NCBI GenBank assembly: GCA_029851415.1
Contig: CM056744.1
Span: 117,274,838-117,338,837, forward strand
Source: Eretmocerus hayati
Taxonomy: Eukaryota; Arthropoda; Insecta; Hymenoptera; Aphelinidae
Direction of reading: 5' to 3'
DNA: 64,000 nucleotides
This document shows positions 25,060-37,450 of this stretch, in pieces. Within the stretch, counting starts at the first letter, position 1, and the number at the start of each line of letters is the position of its first letter. The notes under the pieces were generated by a model. It had not been told where the DNA came from and ran no database searches. It saw nothing but the letters and a program-made list of their open reading frames with translations. The position numbers and the translations under genes were made by a program.

Positions 25060-28000
25060 ATGGGTTTCGATGTCAATCGTTTCCAAGGCCCTGTCGATGA
25101 GGAACTCATCTGTCCCATCTGCTCTGGTGTCCTCCAGGACCCTGTTCAGGTGTGTATTGTTTATTCAAACGTCAGAGAGATTCACATATTTTTGAAATTA
25201 TAAGACAAGTGATTGTATGACTGCTTATTTATTGGCTCAGGCACCTGACTGCGAGCATGCTTTCTGCAGAGCGTGCATGAATGAATGGGTCAACCGCCAG
25301 CCCACCTGTCCATTAGACAGGATACCAATCACAGCGGCTCAGCTGCTACCTGCTCCGAGAATACTAAGAAATCTACTTGCCAGGCTAAAGATCAAGTGTG
25401 ATAATGCAGTGTATGGCTGCCAGCTAGATGTAAAATTGGATGCACTCTCTGCTCACCTTGAAGAGTGTGAGTTTAATCCCAAGAGACCCATTACATGTGA
25501 GCAAGGGTGTAGTTTGATTATCCCCAAGGACGAGATGAAGAATCATAATTGTGTTAGAGAACTTAGAAATCTCATTCAATCTCAGCATCAAAAGTTGACA
25601 GAAATGAGGAGAGAAATGAGTGAACAGCAGTTTCAGTTGAATGAACAGAAGAGAGAAATACATTTGTTGAAAGACTTTATGAGAGCTATGAGAGTATCCA
25701 ATCCCATTATGAGAGATATAGCTGATCAAATGGAAAGAGATGAAATTGCCAGGTGGTCAGCCACTTTGCCCAGAGCACGAGTCACAAGATGGGGAGGAAT
25801 GATCTCAACTCCTGATGAATTGTTACAGGTGTGTATAACATCTTCAGTTCCAAAATCTCACCAGTATACTAGTAGATCATGCCAAAACCTACGGATTGTG
25901 TTTATATTTCAAGTTTTTTAACAACTCATCCCATCAAACTACAAATCCGGGATGAGATTTTCCATACATGTCTGCCAAAAAGAAATACACTCAATTGTCC
26001 AGGCTCTTTTCTTGACCAAATATTCATCACAGATATTACTTTGCAGCATGATTTTGACGTAAAGTTTTTTGGAATCCGTAACCATGTTTTCAGATACCCC
26101 TCTTGAATGTGACATGAAAGGGCTTCTATGGGATTGAATATTTATTTGGAGGCGAAATCGGAATAGCGTCTTTATGCCACAATCGATAAGAAATCTGGTG
26201 CAACATTGTAGGTCTCAGAAAATTTTATTGCAAAATGATAACAAACAATAATTTCTTGGACAGGTATGATAAATAGAATCAGATCTTTAACCACCCAGAC
26301 AGTGGAAATTTTTCTTTGGAACTTTGTTCCCAACTGGTAAAGGTCTTGAAGGAAGTTTTGAAGTAGCATAATTATATGGGTCCGGGAAGATTCACACGTT
26401 CTGACTGTTTTTTCAAGTAGCAGTTGTTCTGGTGACCCTTCCACCGTATACCATATTTACCCAATAATCCCCCCTCTTCCCAGCTGGATATATTCCCGAA
26501 AGAGGTTCTCCCGGATTTGTGTTTTAAATATAAGCATGAAGTCATCCATAAGAAGAGGTCAATTAATATTACAGTCAAGATAGCCTGGGAAGAAAATGAC
26601 CCCGGGAAACCGATTTTCCTGCTTCAAGGGCCTCTTTATGCACTCATACGACGAAAACGGTGAAAAATTGATCGAATATATCAATATTCCACCATTTCTG
26701 GATGCAAGGAGGCCCTTACTGCAAAAAAACCTGCTTCCCGGGGTCACCTCTTCCCGCGCTATCTTGACTGTAATTCAATTAATCGATAGGATAGTTGCAA
26801 TGAAATAACACCAATATGATAAACAGGCTCGGCCGTGTGTACGAACTTTGAAAATTCAACAAAAGAAATCTTTTTCGGTTACGACAATTCCGGTTGTTAC
26901 GAGATTCCGGTCATAACGAGGAAATCTCTTTTATTTGATTAGCCCCTGTATTATATCAATGAAACTAGTCCCTCTTTATAACAGGCTCGTCTTTAACAAG
27001 CAAAAAATTGGTTGAAATTCAGATTTGCATATCAATATAGCGAGCAAATCCGATGTAGATTGCGTGAACAAATTTTATCTGACGAATGAACGTTGAAAGT
27101 AATCGAGTTTTTCCATCATTCCCATCATTGAAATTTAGGAATATATTGTGCAGGATCGTGACTATAATTCTGGTAGATATTCACTCGTGTAACACATGAA
27201 TGGCCATGAAATAGCCGTGAATTTCTACCAAGGCTATCTTCGAGAGAGAAAGGAAATACCAGTCACCGATATCACAGCTAAGGAAAACTCATAATTTGAA
27301 GAAATGGTTCAGACTATTTTCCTAGTTTCATTTATTACTTCAATTATTCTATCCTATGATAGATTCCTGTATTTCAATGATCAGCCGTATTTCATTGTAT
27401 AAACCCATGAAACGGTCTTCACGGAGCAAAGATAAGTTATATATCACTGAATCCAGCTCGACTCGAGACTGTACTCGATCCTTCGTAATTTTCCGAGCTA
27501 TCAATATAGTATTGTGCATACATGTCATGGAATCAAGACTGGTCGACAAGACGATAAGAATACTAAATCCCGGAGAAATCAAGTACAGTTTCTTCTGGTT
27601 ATAACGAAATCCCGGACATGACGACATTTTTCTTATTGATTTGGGTGGCCCTCGTATTTAATCAATGGGACTAGTGCCAGATTTACGAGCTTTTTTCCGG
27701 TCCCTTGAAGCTCTTTATGGCCGAAAGAGCCTGTTTTTACTCGCTATTGCGCTCAGCTCTCTAGTATGAGTCCTTCTTCACTTTTGTTGCACAATTTCCA
27801 ATTTCGAATTATTCATGCCCTTTTCATTTAGATGAGTAGTTTTGTGTTTTTATGAATTATACCACTACGAATACAATTTGAAATTTATCATGATCACAGA
27901 GCTCATGTCTCACGCAAGAATTATTATGTATCTCGTTAGAATTACCCAGAAGTGGGATTTAATATATTCGGGAATAAGTATTATATTGGTGAAATTTTAC

Positions 28001-28755
28001 GACCAGGAATATAGTTGTTTGGGAACATATTTTCTCGAAAGAAGTGGCATTTGGGGAGAAAATCCACTAGGGAAAAAGCTCATCTGGAATGTTCTCCAAA
28101 AGATTGATCAGAAATCCGATCAACATGCAGTATCTCGTTGGGATATCTGTTATCAAATAATCCAACCCCTTTTCTGCCTTGCACTGATTGAACGGTTCCG
28201 TCTTTTCGAAGCTCTAGTGTACTCAAGCTTAGTGGGCCGATTAAATTGGATACGAGCAGGAGATCATGTTTAAATTCGTCTTTGAACAATGATACAGGTG
28301 TCGAAACCACCGTCGATTACAACCACTGAAGAGAATATCGCGTAAAAATCAATCATCATCAATTTTTTGAGACTATCCATTATCAAATAATTTTGCAAGG
28401 CATTGTATGGTTTGAAAAGGTTCGAATACCATTCCTTATTTGAAAGAATGTCCCTTCTAACTCCCAATGATGTTGATTTTTACAGACAATGATCAAGAGA
28501 ACTCTGTCAGAGTACAACTGTCCACCTCATGTGATTAATGAGCTGATGGAAAATTGCCATGAACGAAAATGGCCTGCTGGGCTAAATTCTCTAGAAACAC
28601 GGCAAAGTTCCAGGCGTCAATATGAAAATTATGTTTGCAAAAGAGTGCCAGGAAAGCAAGCAGTTATTGTTTTGCATTGTGACAACATGCACATGCCTGA
28701 GGATATGACTGTAGAACCTGGGCTTGTCATGATATTTGCACATGGCATTGAGTGA
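25060..28755 (+). CDS. RNF41: E3 ubiquitin ligase NRDP1 / RNF41
   Basis: Three exons: 25060-25149, 25241-25828 and 28486-28755. They give 948 bases (315 aa; the human protein is 317). It opens MGFDVNRFQGPVDEELICPIC. A C3HC4 RING finger at about residues 18-57 (CPIC, CEHAFCRAC, CPLDR) is followed by a SIAH/TRAF-type zinc region (CDNAVYGC, NPKRPITCEQGC, HNC). Next comes a coiled coil (about residues 140-180) and the USP8-binding C-terminal domain (ARVTRWGGMISTPDELLQ; RRQYENYVCKRVPGKQAV). The ligase ubiquitinates ErbB receptors and other targets and partners with USP8. The protein ends HGIE, slightly shorter than the human HGVEEI. Intron 2 is 2.66 kb and carries a MITE plus diverged repeats. Confidence 0.96.
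26559..26783. mobile_element. 207-bp MITE with about 44-bp TIRs and 9-bp target duplication
   Basis: The element is 26568-26774. The left end ATTACAGTCAAGATAGC is repeated inverted at the right end, and the similarity continues about 44 bp inward with few mismatches (shared GACCCCGGGAA). TCAATTAAT flanks it exactly on both sides (26559-26567, 26775-26783). A 9-bp duplication suggests the Mutator/MULE group, although 8-bp superfamilies are possible if one base matches by chance. It lies in RNF41 intron 2 and has no coding capacity. Confidence 0.85.
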
Positions 28756-30680
28756 AATCGCGCATGAATCTAAAAACTCTATTTTTCTATAAAAATGGTT
28801 GAAAATTTTGACTGCATTGAAAACCATGAATGCCTAAACAGTAATTGAGGTTTCCATTACAAAATACTCTATTTGGATCATTTCTTATTACCCAATATTT
28901 CCTATTAGTGATCAATTCTTCACAAGGAAGCTAATTTCAAATTCTGTTATATTTTTTATTAGTTTGTTGGTAGTGACTGTATAATACGAGATCTTACGTT
29001 TTTATTAATCTAATGTTGTAAAAAATGTGATAGCTATTCATGTAAAGAGAAATGCATAAAATCCAAAAACAAAATGAAGGTTCCAAGTTCCATGAAACTG
29101 ATTGAATATGCAATCTTCATTATTGACACAACAGTATGGAATCACAATAAAATGAGAGTGATGTTAATATCTTTTGTCTAATTTTTCAAGCCCCTTTTAC
29201 ACTACTCAACTGATTAATTTGTGATTCTGTGGATCGCTTGCAAACATTTGGAATGTCATAACACACCTTTTTTTTTTCAGAATTGATTTTAATGGAGGGT
29301 AAAAGTCCTAATCTTCTCATTCAACTTCTCAAGTTGAAAATAACTTCAAATAACTTTTCTCTGATAATAAGTACTGAGTATCAATTCAAGACTGAATTTG
29401 AAAGTGGAGCAGTCATATGAAGAGTTCATAGGAAAAGACGAGTTTTCTCAGGTGTTTTACCGCTCGAGGCATAGTCGAGAGCTTGAATGCTGTAAAGACT
29501 CGAGAGAGACGTCCTCTTCACTCTGCAGTTGCGTTTTATATAATCTTCAATCGAAAACCCACGCCTTCAAGGGTCCGAAAAGCTGGAGTAAAACGAGTAT
29601 TGTAGTCTATGATAGTGAACTGGTAGTATTCTGTAACAGTCTTTAAAAAAAAAAAGAAAACGAGAAAACCTTATCCTCTGTGTTATGGGATGCAACGCTC
29701 ATGAAAATGATGGTTTTTTGAAGTTATATAAATGTACCATCATCAGTTTTTCATAGATTGAGACTACAGTTTCACGATTCTAGATTTTCAATGAAATGAA
29801 GTGTACTCAATTCGAAAAACGGTCATTTTTCATATAAACTAATTGAGTCAATTAAATTAATGAATCAAACGGTGATCATTTTTCCGTCAGATACGGTATA
29901 ATAGGGATCACATGGCACTGACATTGCTCATAATTGAATTTCAATTGAATAATCAGAATATCAACTCTGATTTCAACCTCACTTTCGAAGTCACAAAACC
30001 CTGGTTTCAAAATCAGGGGTTTCACTCTAAATCAAGTTAGAAGTCGCCATTTGTGTAAGTTTTAATCATTTGATCTTACGAAATTTCCGTACACATTCAA
30101 GTGTGGCTCATTAGCTATGAGCCATTGACTGACTGAAAGGAACAAACTCTATGATGAGCATTGGTGCTCAAAGATGCCAGTCTCAAATTTTTCATCCCCA
30201 AGTATGCGAAATACGACTAAAATCTTGAATTTGAATTTGATCAAGGCAGTGCTTAATTAAATTACATTTTGGCACTCAAATAATTTATTTAACAAAACTG
30301 TATTAAATACATGGCGTGGACATTGCAAAAGACTATACCGACAAGTAAGGCGCGAGTTATTAGATAACAAGACTTGAAAATAAATTTAATGGGGATTGAT
30401 ACAATCACAAAACGCAGTCACTTGAGTACTGCACATTGCATTCACAATGACTTCAACTTTCTCGACAAATGTGGCGAAACAGATGAAAAAAATATTCAAA
30501 GTCACAAAGTTCATTTCTCAACCTGATCATTGAGGTAAAGCAGTTCATGACTTTGGTGGCTTTGCCATGGTGAGACAACTCAGAGATGAATCAACTCAGC
30601 ATACTCTGTAGAACAAACACAACGCACTTTCCAAACAGGATACCATGAGGTAGGAGTTCCAGTTGAACTTGGAGTTTATG
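28756..30680. other. Intergenic region, no gene seen
   Basis: This 1.9 kb lies between the stops of RNF41 (+) and CCDC43 (-), which converge. The sequence is AT-rich, with presumed 3' UTRs at both edges. The longest frame (29398-29646) has no recognisable motif, and I see no repeat structure. Confidence 0.5.
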
Positions 30681-31598
30681 CTATCTCCTTCTCTCTCCTT
30701 TATGGGTTTTGCGCTTCTCTTTCTTCTCCTCCTTGGCCAGTTTCTGCTTTTCTCTGTAAAAGAGTACCAAAAGTAAGTATTTTGCATAAAAACCATCAAA
30801 AGGAAAAACCATTTCAACAGAAATGTGAAAAAGTGGAACCTGTCTTCCTTATCCTTGTCCTTTTTACGCTGACTTTCAAGCTTTGCTCTCTCCCGCTGCT
30901 CTTTTTGTGCTCTAACAATGTCTGAGACATTAGTATTTTTTGCTAAACCAGAGTCACCTCCACCACCACTACAACCTCCTCCACCTCCGGGGTCCTCGTT
31001 ATCCTCATCTTCACTCTCTTCCTCATCTGACATCTGACTGTACTGAGCAAGAATGGCCTCTTTGATGCGTCTCTCCTCCTCGGTGTGACTACTTTTATGA
31101 GAAGTGGTCGCGAGCTTTTGCGACTCGAGCATGCGAGCCAGCCGCACATCAACGTCTTCTTTTGGTGCATCGTTGATCTTCTCGAGCTTTACAAGACCGA
31201 ACTTTGACCACGCTTCAAGGATCTCACTCACATGTTTGCCGATCTCATCTTCCTGAAATTCACGACGGTAAAAAGACTTCTCAGACAATGTAGAATCTTT
31301 TAGAAAGAGCTTTTCACAAAGAGAATTCTGATAAGCAAGCCAGAGGATATGTTTTCAGATAAGAATTGCGAAAAATCATGGTAAATAAGTAAATAAGGAT
31401 ACTAGCCTCCTAACCTCAAAAGAGTTTACTCACTGTGATACCGGCAAGGATGCTTTCAAGGGCCTCAGTTTTCTCGTCGTGGCTTTCATCGCCCTCAAGG
31501 ATGCCTCGGATGTATGAGCCGAAAACACCCTCATCTGTATTTAATTGTTGTAGCTTGTCAATCAGCCACGAATCGAAGCTCGCGGTTGCAGCCGACAT
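30681..31598 (-). CDS. CCDC43: Coiled-coil domain-containing protein 43
   Basis: Three exons on the minus strand: 31598-31434, 31252-30840 and 30753-30681. They give 651 bases (216 aa; the human protein is 224). The N-terminal fold matches the family (FDSWLIDKLQQLNTDEGVFG, YIRGILEGDE). The middle contains EEERRIKEAILAQYSQMSDEE, matching human EEEKQRKAALLAQYADVTDEE, then a glycine-rich insert (GGGGGCSGGGG). It ends in a basic coiled coil (SDIVRAQKEQRERAKLESQR; EKQKLAKEEKKEKRKTHKGE). Function is poorly known in any species; the protein is cytosolic or nuclear by composition. The N-terminal start is the first ATG in a good frame. Confidence 0.9.
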
Positions 31599-32519
31599 CG
31601 CGGCAAACGCTCCGAAAAATTGACCGAGTGGTGCGTCTGCTACAGCAGTGATTTCTTTAGGGGCACTTTTTGTTATATCTGGGCGGGAGATCTCACAGCT
31701 GCATTCAGTTTGAATGCAAGTGTTTTATGGTGTTTACCTTCATATTGTTCCACTTATTGCTCTTCATCATAATATTCCGTCGAATGTCATCAAACTTCGT
31801 CTGTGGTCTCGTGGAATTCCGTGACAATAGGCGGATAACTTGAACGTGTGGTGAGTTTCGCAAATATTTTTCAGTTGTTAGTTCGATCTGTCCCCCTATA
31901 ACCTCAAAAGTGTATAAATGATTTGAGCCTTCATCAAGCACAATATTAGCCTGTCAGGCACATAACGCTCAAAATTGTTTGGATCGGTTTTGAATAAGAT
32001 AATCCATTATCGTAACAACACGTTCTTCCCGGCCTATGTCAGCGGGCAATGTCTTTTTAACATTCCAGAATTTGAGGGAGAGAATGAAGAAGAGTAGAGA
32101 TTGAGATTATGTTTAAGAATAAATGCATTTCGTTCTTAGATCCATACAATGTATTGTTTGTAACATGAGCAGTGTACTCGCCACCCTAACAAAATTGCAA
32201 CTCAACTGCAAAACAATCAATCAACACAGCCTTCAAAGCTGTGTATTGATCAAACATTATCGACGGAAGTTATTTAATGCTAAGCTCTTAAAAGTTATAA
32301 TAATTAATAAGTCGTAAGCAGTGTCTTTTGACATAACTTACACAAATGCAAAGTACGGTATGTGCAACAGAGTGACTTAGAACCCTCGAGTTATGTCTAA
32401 GCCATCCTATTTAGAATTTCTGTATCAACTTAGATCAAGTAGTATGTCCAGACAGTAAACATTGCAGTGGTATTCTTTGAGACTATATCTACAGTAGACA
32501 TATCAAGATTTCAAAGAGA
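31599..32519. other. Intergenic region between CCDC43 and gamma-SNAP
   Basis: This 0.9 kb contains the CCDC43 promoter region and the gamma-SNAP 3' UTR, both genes reading to the left. The minus frame 31705-31941 (78 codons) has no recognisable motif. Nothing else was seen. Confidence 0.5.
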
Positions 32520-34421
32520 TCAACATAAGCCACCTTCATAATCTTCCTCCTCTTCCTCTTTTGCTTCTGGTGACATGGGTGTAGGACTAGTTTCAGATTT
32601 TGATTCTGAGTAACTTTCAAAACCAGGATCATGAGTAGATTCTGCAGCACCCAGCTCTTCTGTTATTGCTGAGGAAGGATGAGATTCCTCCTGAAACAAA
32701 ATTCTCAGATTAGTCAATTATGAACAGCGTGTTTCTCTTTAGCCTATCTCTCTATTTCTTAGCTAAATTCACCCCAAGTTATTTGATGGGTAGGAATAGA
32801 ATTCAATTCTTTGATACAAGTACATACTTGATTGACCTCAGCTTCCACAGTTGCTTGACCAGTCAATTTATTGGCATTAGGTGATATGTAAGATGGAGCT
32901 GCATTGGCTCTCACACCAACTTGTGGTACTGTATATTCTTGCTGAGGTAGTGGAAGACCCCTGGCTAGCTTTGCATATTCCACATCCATGTGTTTGATGA
33001 ATGGACTATTCAGAGCTGTCCTAGCTGCATCAGCATCTTCATTGTCATAAGCTTGAAGTAGCATTTCAAGAGTTTGCACCTATTGAAAAAATAAATGTAA
33101 AGATTCCTACGCATACTATACTTAATCATCAAAGTTCTCACCTCAGGTGCTTCACAGTAATTACCCCACTCCTTAAACGCTTTCTCAGCAGCTACTTGAT
33201 CACCTCTTGCTAATTGCACCAATACCAATGCCACAGCTAGTCTTCCAATGGATGGAGCATGATCAATTTGTTGATGCATACCGATTTCTCTGCGTACTGC
33301 ATCAGCTGCTTGATCATACATCTGAAGTTTAACCATTATCCTAGCTACTTTGCTCATATATTCAGCAGCCTGTCTAGGGCTATCCTCTCCCTGAAAACAA
33401 ATAGTGATTATTTTGATTTGATCTTCAAATAAAGACTCCTACCCTTAGTGTCTTGCACTGTTAGTTAATTTGTCACGCTCATTGATTAGTTGTTCATTCA
33501 TACCATAGCTATTTCAGAAGCTCGTTGGAACAATTCCAGCGCCTGTTGAGGGTTACTAGCCTCCAACATTTTAGCTGCTTTATCCAAGACAGATGCTCCA
33601 GCATCTGGTGATCCATGTTGTTGATAAAGGGAAGCAGCTCTATGAGCTATCTGGGCAGCTTCATCAAGCTTGTTGAGCTCTTTCAGTATAATTAAAATCT
33701 GTTCTAGGCTCCTAAAAAAACCAAGGCTATTAACATCATGTAACACAATTCAAAATGCGGTTCAGTGTATAAACTTACTTTGCAGCATGATACCATCTGA
33801 TTAAATTGTAAAGTTAAGAAAAACACAATATCAAAAACCATCAGATGCAATATTTCAAAAGTTGACAATATATGACATGACCCGACTATTTTCTTAGTCA
33901 GAGAACTTCATCAAAAAGTAGCTTCTAATGCTTCAAAGGAATCTAATACTAGCTCTCATCATAAAAAAATTCAGTCTCTCAAAATTCTTCTGTATGTTAC
34001 ATCAGCGCTCACTGATAACCAATCAGAATCAATATTTACAACAGAAAAGGATACGATCTGCTCTGCTTGTAGCACTCGGCAGCCTTTAGCAGGCAGTCCT
34101 TACACTGCTTAAAATCTCTGGCAATTTTGAAACAGGTGGCTGCAAGAATTGATGACGTTACATACTCATAATCGTGATCACAATAAACGAGTTCCCCAAA
34201 ATCAATCTCACCTGCAGCTGAATACTCGTCCGCTGCGACGTCGTGATCCGGTTTCCATTTGAGCACCGACGTCTTCAGGCTACGTCAATACGCAAAACGA
34301 GAAATTTTCGTGTTACTTATCGTATTATTTTCATACAGCATACACAAAATTCCAACTCCTGGTGCACTCACCTCTTCTCAGCCTGACGAAGGTGCTCTTT
34401 AGCCTCCTCGACCTTGGACAT
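32520..34421 (-). CDS. NAPG: Gamma-soluble NSF attachment protein (gamma-SNAP)
   Basis: Eight exons on the minus strand: 34421-34372, 34279-34212, 34139-34055, 33796-33779, 33711-33504, 33390-33142, 33079-32828 and 32690-32520. They give 1101 bases (366 aa). SNAP TPR-like helices run through it: KWKPDHDVAADEYSAA, HAAKSLEQILIILKELNK, AASLYQQHGSPDAGASVLDK, KAFKEWGNYCEAPE. The end EEEEEDYEGGLC matches the human gamma-SNAP end EEEDEYSGGLC. Gamma-SNAP recruits NSF to SNARE complexes for disassembly. It is longer than the human protein (312 aa) because of an acidic Ser/Pro-rich insert before the C-terminus. Exon 4 is an 18-nt microexon (TGG TAT CAT GCT GCA between split codons), required by homology and phase. 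Confidence 0.92.
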
Positions 34422-35644
34422 GGCGCGGGCGATCTTCCCCGACGGCGAGGCTTTTCAGTCTCGACGACGGCCGCCCGCGTCACCTTATTGATATAAATTT
34501 TATTTCCAAAACGTCAATCTGGGAAGCTCGATGACAGAAAGTGCCACTTAGCATGCACTTTTTGCTCCACACTGCAGACGACACACAACACGAGCTCGCA
34601 GCAGGTGAACTCGTCGTCGTCCCTCTCTCCCCCTGACCCTGACTCTTGATCGTCACAAAGCTGCGCTGCGATGAGGATATGAAAGCCACCCCTTTTTTCT
34701 TTCACAAACGCGATATGAATGGAGGCCACGTATATATTAAAGCGGGGAGGGATGTATTCCGCCCCAATTTCTAGGGGTTGATATCAGAACGAGACTTTTG
34801 ATGAAGAGATGACCATCAGTATAGTGCGAGATGAGCAGCTCTTTGACCAGAGATGCGTATATTTTATCGATCGCTCGAGATTAGCTTTTCTCGGATTTAA
34901 CTTGATGTGCCAGTCGATAGCTATTGATCGATACAAGTTCTTCAATATTCCTAAAAGAAGATGTACAAAGTTGATTTTGTCAAGCTGTCATCAATCTTGA
35001 TGATACAGAAACATACCTATTCGATATCGCATTTCTTTCTGTGCAACTATTTATTATTTTGGTCAATTTTGCTGAAATCGTTATCATAACAAACGAGATT
35101 CCTTAATTATTGATAATCTGGTCTACTGACGATCTTTGATCGAGGTAAGATCTTTCCAAGTTCTGAAAAATAAGTTTTAATTCACAAGCAACATTCTACG
35201 ATACAATCATCATCGCGTTTGGTTTACTTATATTAGATTTCTGATCAAAGTTCGTTCCTTCTAAGCAAAAATTTTGTGAACTCAAGGGTGAATTATAATA
35301 CTATATCCCATATGATAATTAGTACAATATAGTGTAAGAGATCAGATAAACAGATCTCAATAAATATCAATACTTGCAAAACCATAATTCGAAAAGAAGC
35401 GTTCAAAAAATCGATCTTTTCGCGCGATTGGTAAGGTCGAAATCTTCTCGACCATCAGGGTGCGGCCACATGCAACACAACGCGTAGCCATTTGCATGAG
35501 CTTTCGGCGCGGGCGGCAATTCAATTCAAAGTGCAACTTTCAAATTGATCGTATTTAGTAACTGCACCTTAAAAGTTTTAGCCACCCGTTGTTCTGTGAA
35601 CCAGTCTTTATTGTAGGATTCAGCAACAATACTTTATTCTTTGG
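34422..35644. other. Intergenic region upstream of gamma-SNAP
   Basis: The first 350 bp are GC-richer and should contain the gamma-SNAP promoter and 5' UTR. The rest is AT-rich without a gene. Positions 35440-35545 contain a segment that matches, in inverted orientation, the POLE3 upstream region split by the LTR element (listed separately). Confidence 0.5.
35440..35545 (-). repeat. Diverged inverted copy of the POLE3 promoter region
   Basis: Read on the minus strand, this segment contains AAAGCTCATGCAAATGGC and then TTGCATGTGGCCGC. The POLE3 side has AAAGCTCATTGCAAATGGC at 37626-37644 and GTTGCATGTGGCCGC at 43195-43209, now separated by the LTR element but adjacent before it inserted. Order and spacing agree over roughly 80 bp, so this is not a chance word match. 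Whether it is a duplicated promoter or two copies of an old repeat cannot be told here. Confidence 0.6.
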
Positions 35645-36868
35645 AAAAAAATGTTACTAAGTTTTGTAACATCACTTGTTCAGGGTATTTCAAGCAATTG
35701 CTTCTGTGGCAGTGGTTACCAGTGGGTTCGACCACCATATGCCTCATTCAAGTCCAAATTACAGAGTTGAAAAATTTTTGTATGACCGATATGAGAATTT
35801 ATGACTTTTAACTTATAACTTAAATACTTAATACTTTTAACTTTTAACTTATAACTTTTTTAATTTATAACTTTTTAGGTTAGTTTTCTCAAAAAGTGGG
35901 TTTGATTGAAGTAGGTAACATGTGATGTGATTATAGTGGTGATGTGATTATAGTGGAAGTTCTATGGAGTCCAATTCCAAAAATAATACATGATGTCAGT
36001 TGTATTATCAAGCCATGCGTACTACCAACGAAGAAAAATAAATCATCCTAGATAACCAAATATTTATTTATTTGCAGTATTTACAGCAATTCCAATTTCT
36101 AGAAATTGTGAATCTTGACTTTTTCCCACTGAAAGTCAAGAGCACCCTCTTTCATGAAATACTGAGAGAGTTCATAACAAACTCTTTCTGGTGTACCCTG
36201 TCGTTGGAGAGCAACTTTCAGAGAAGTCTTGATGAGGTTCTCCATAACTTGCCAAGTCCTGGACTTGGCAAGTTCTCATCGTGTATGAAGAGAGATGAGA
36301 GAAGTTTCAACGAGATAAGCATGAAAATGTTAGAGGTTGTGACCCCAGTGAACTTGAAGATGTAGCACATGATGAACCAGTCCCCCGACAGGGTACACCA
36401 GGAAGAGTTTGTTATGAACTCTCCCTTATTTCATGAAATAGAGTGCTCTTGACTTCCAGTGGGAAAAAGCCAAGATTCACAATTTCTAGAAATTGGAATT
36501 GCTGTAAAAACTGCAAATGAATACATATTTGGTTATCTAGGATGATTTATTTTTCTTCGTTGGTAGTATGCATGGCTTGATAATACAACTAACATCATGT
36601 ATTATTTTTGGAGTTGGACTCCATAGAACTTCCACTATAATCACATCACATGTTACCTACTTCAATCAAACCCACTTATTGAGAAAACAACCCTAAAAAG
36701 TTTCTCATCATAAATTCTCATATCGGTCATACAAAAATTTTTCAACTCTGTAATTTGGACTTGAATGAGCCATATGGTGGTTGAACCCACTGGTAACCAC
36801 TACCACAGAACACAATTGCTTGAAATACCCTGAACAAGTGATGTTACAAAACTTAGTAACATTTTTTT
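35645..36868. mobile_element. 1.2 kb foldback element
   Basis: The left arm 35645-36203 and right arm 36386-36868 are near-perfect reverse complements, sharing AAAAAAATGTTACTAAG at the outer ends and GGTGTACCCTGTCG at the inner ends. The left arm is longer because of a local expansion of ACTTATAACTTTTA-type repeats (about 35808-35878) and a duplicated TGATGTGATTATAGTGG. The unique centre (36204-36385) includes a 14-bp hairpin AACTTGCCAAGTCC with a 1-nt loop (about 36247-36275). No transposase and no clear target-site duplication were found. High arm identity suggests recent formation or gene conversion between arms. Confidence 0.8.
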
Positions 36869-37245
36869 ATGAAAAATGTGTCTAGTCCTACTCGAAAGAC
36901 TCTTACGCACTAAACTTACAAAATCTACAGATAAATTCTTTCACTTGGAACGCTTTAACGAGCCACAACAATCATATTCTCTGCATTATCTGAAGCTCCC
37001 AACCTATAATTAGATTTCTACAAGGAGCTGCAAACTTCCTCTAAAAAGATTTCCTTAAACTTAAATTGTAACTGCAGTTGAACTCAAACTTGAGAAAGGC
37101 ATTTTTTTACATTGTTTGTGAAGGTTACTTGTTCCAAACTACTCCCATTGGACACAAAATCTGAAATGTGATCTTTGAAAAATGTGATTGTAGACTGAAA
37201 TCTCACATCCATAACATCTCTCAGCTGAAAGTAAAACAGAGAATA

Positions 37246-37450
37246 CCATGGCACATTGAACAAGTACTCGATAACTATATGCCATGGTCCATGAACAAGT
37301 ACACGATAACTATATGCCATGGCACATTGAACAAGTACACGATAACTATATGCCATGGTCCATGAACAAGTACACGATAACTATATCCCATGGCCCATGA
37401 TCAAGTACACGATAACTATATACCATGGCACACGACAACTATATACCATA
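37246..37450. repeat. Alternating 35/36-bp tandem array
   Basis: About five and a half copies begin CCATGGCACATTGAACAAG (36 bp) or CCATGGTCCATGAACAAG (35 bp), each ending in CGATAACTATAT. The two unit types alternate A-B-A-B, so the real period is a 71-bp dimer. The array lies about 200 bp before the LTR element. Confidence 0.88.

Noticed and set aside
27842..28273. 143-codon frame in RNF41 intron 2
   Set aside because: Entirely within an intron, no motif, no acceptor or donor that joins RNF41 in phase.
36072..36365. 97-codon frame in the foldback centre
   Set aside because: Half of it is arm sequence and the rest shows no motif; not enough to call a gene.
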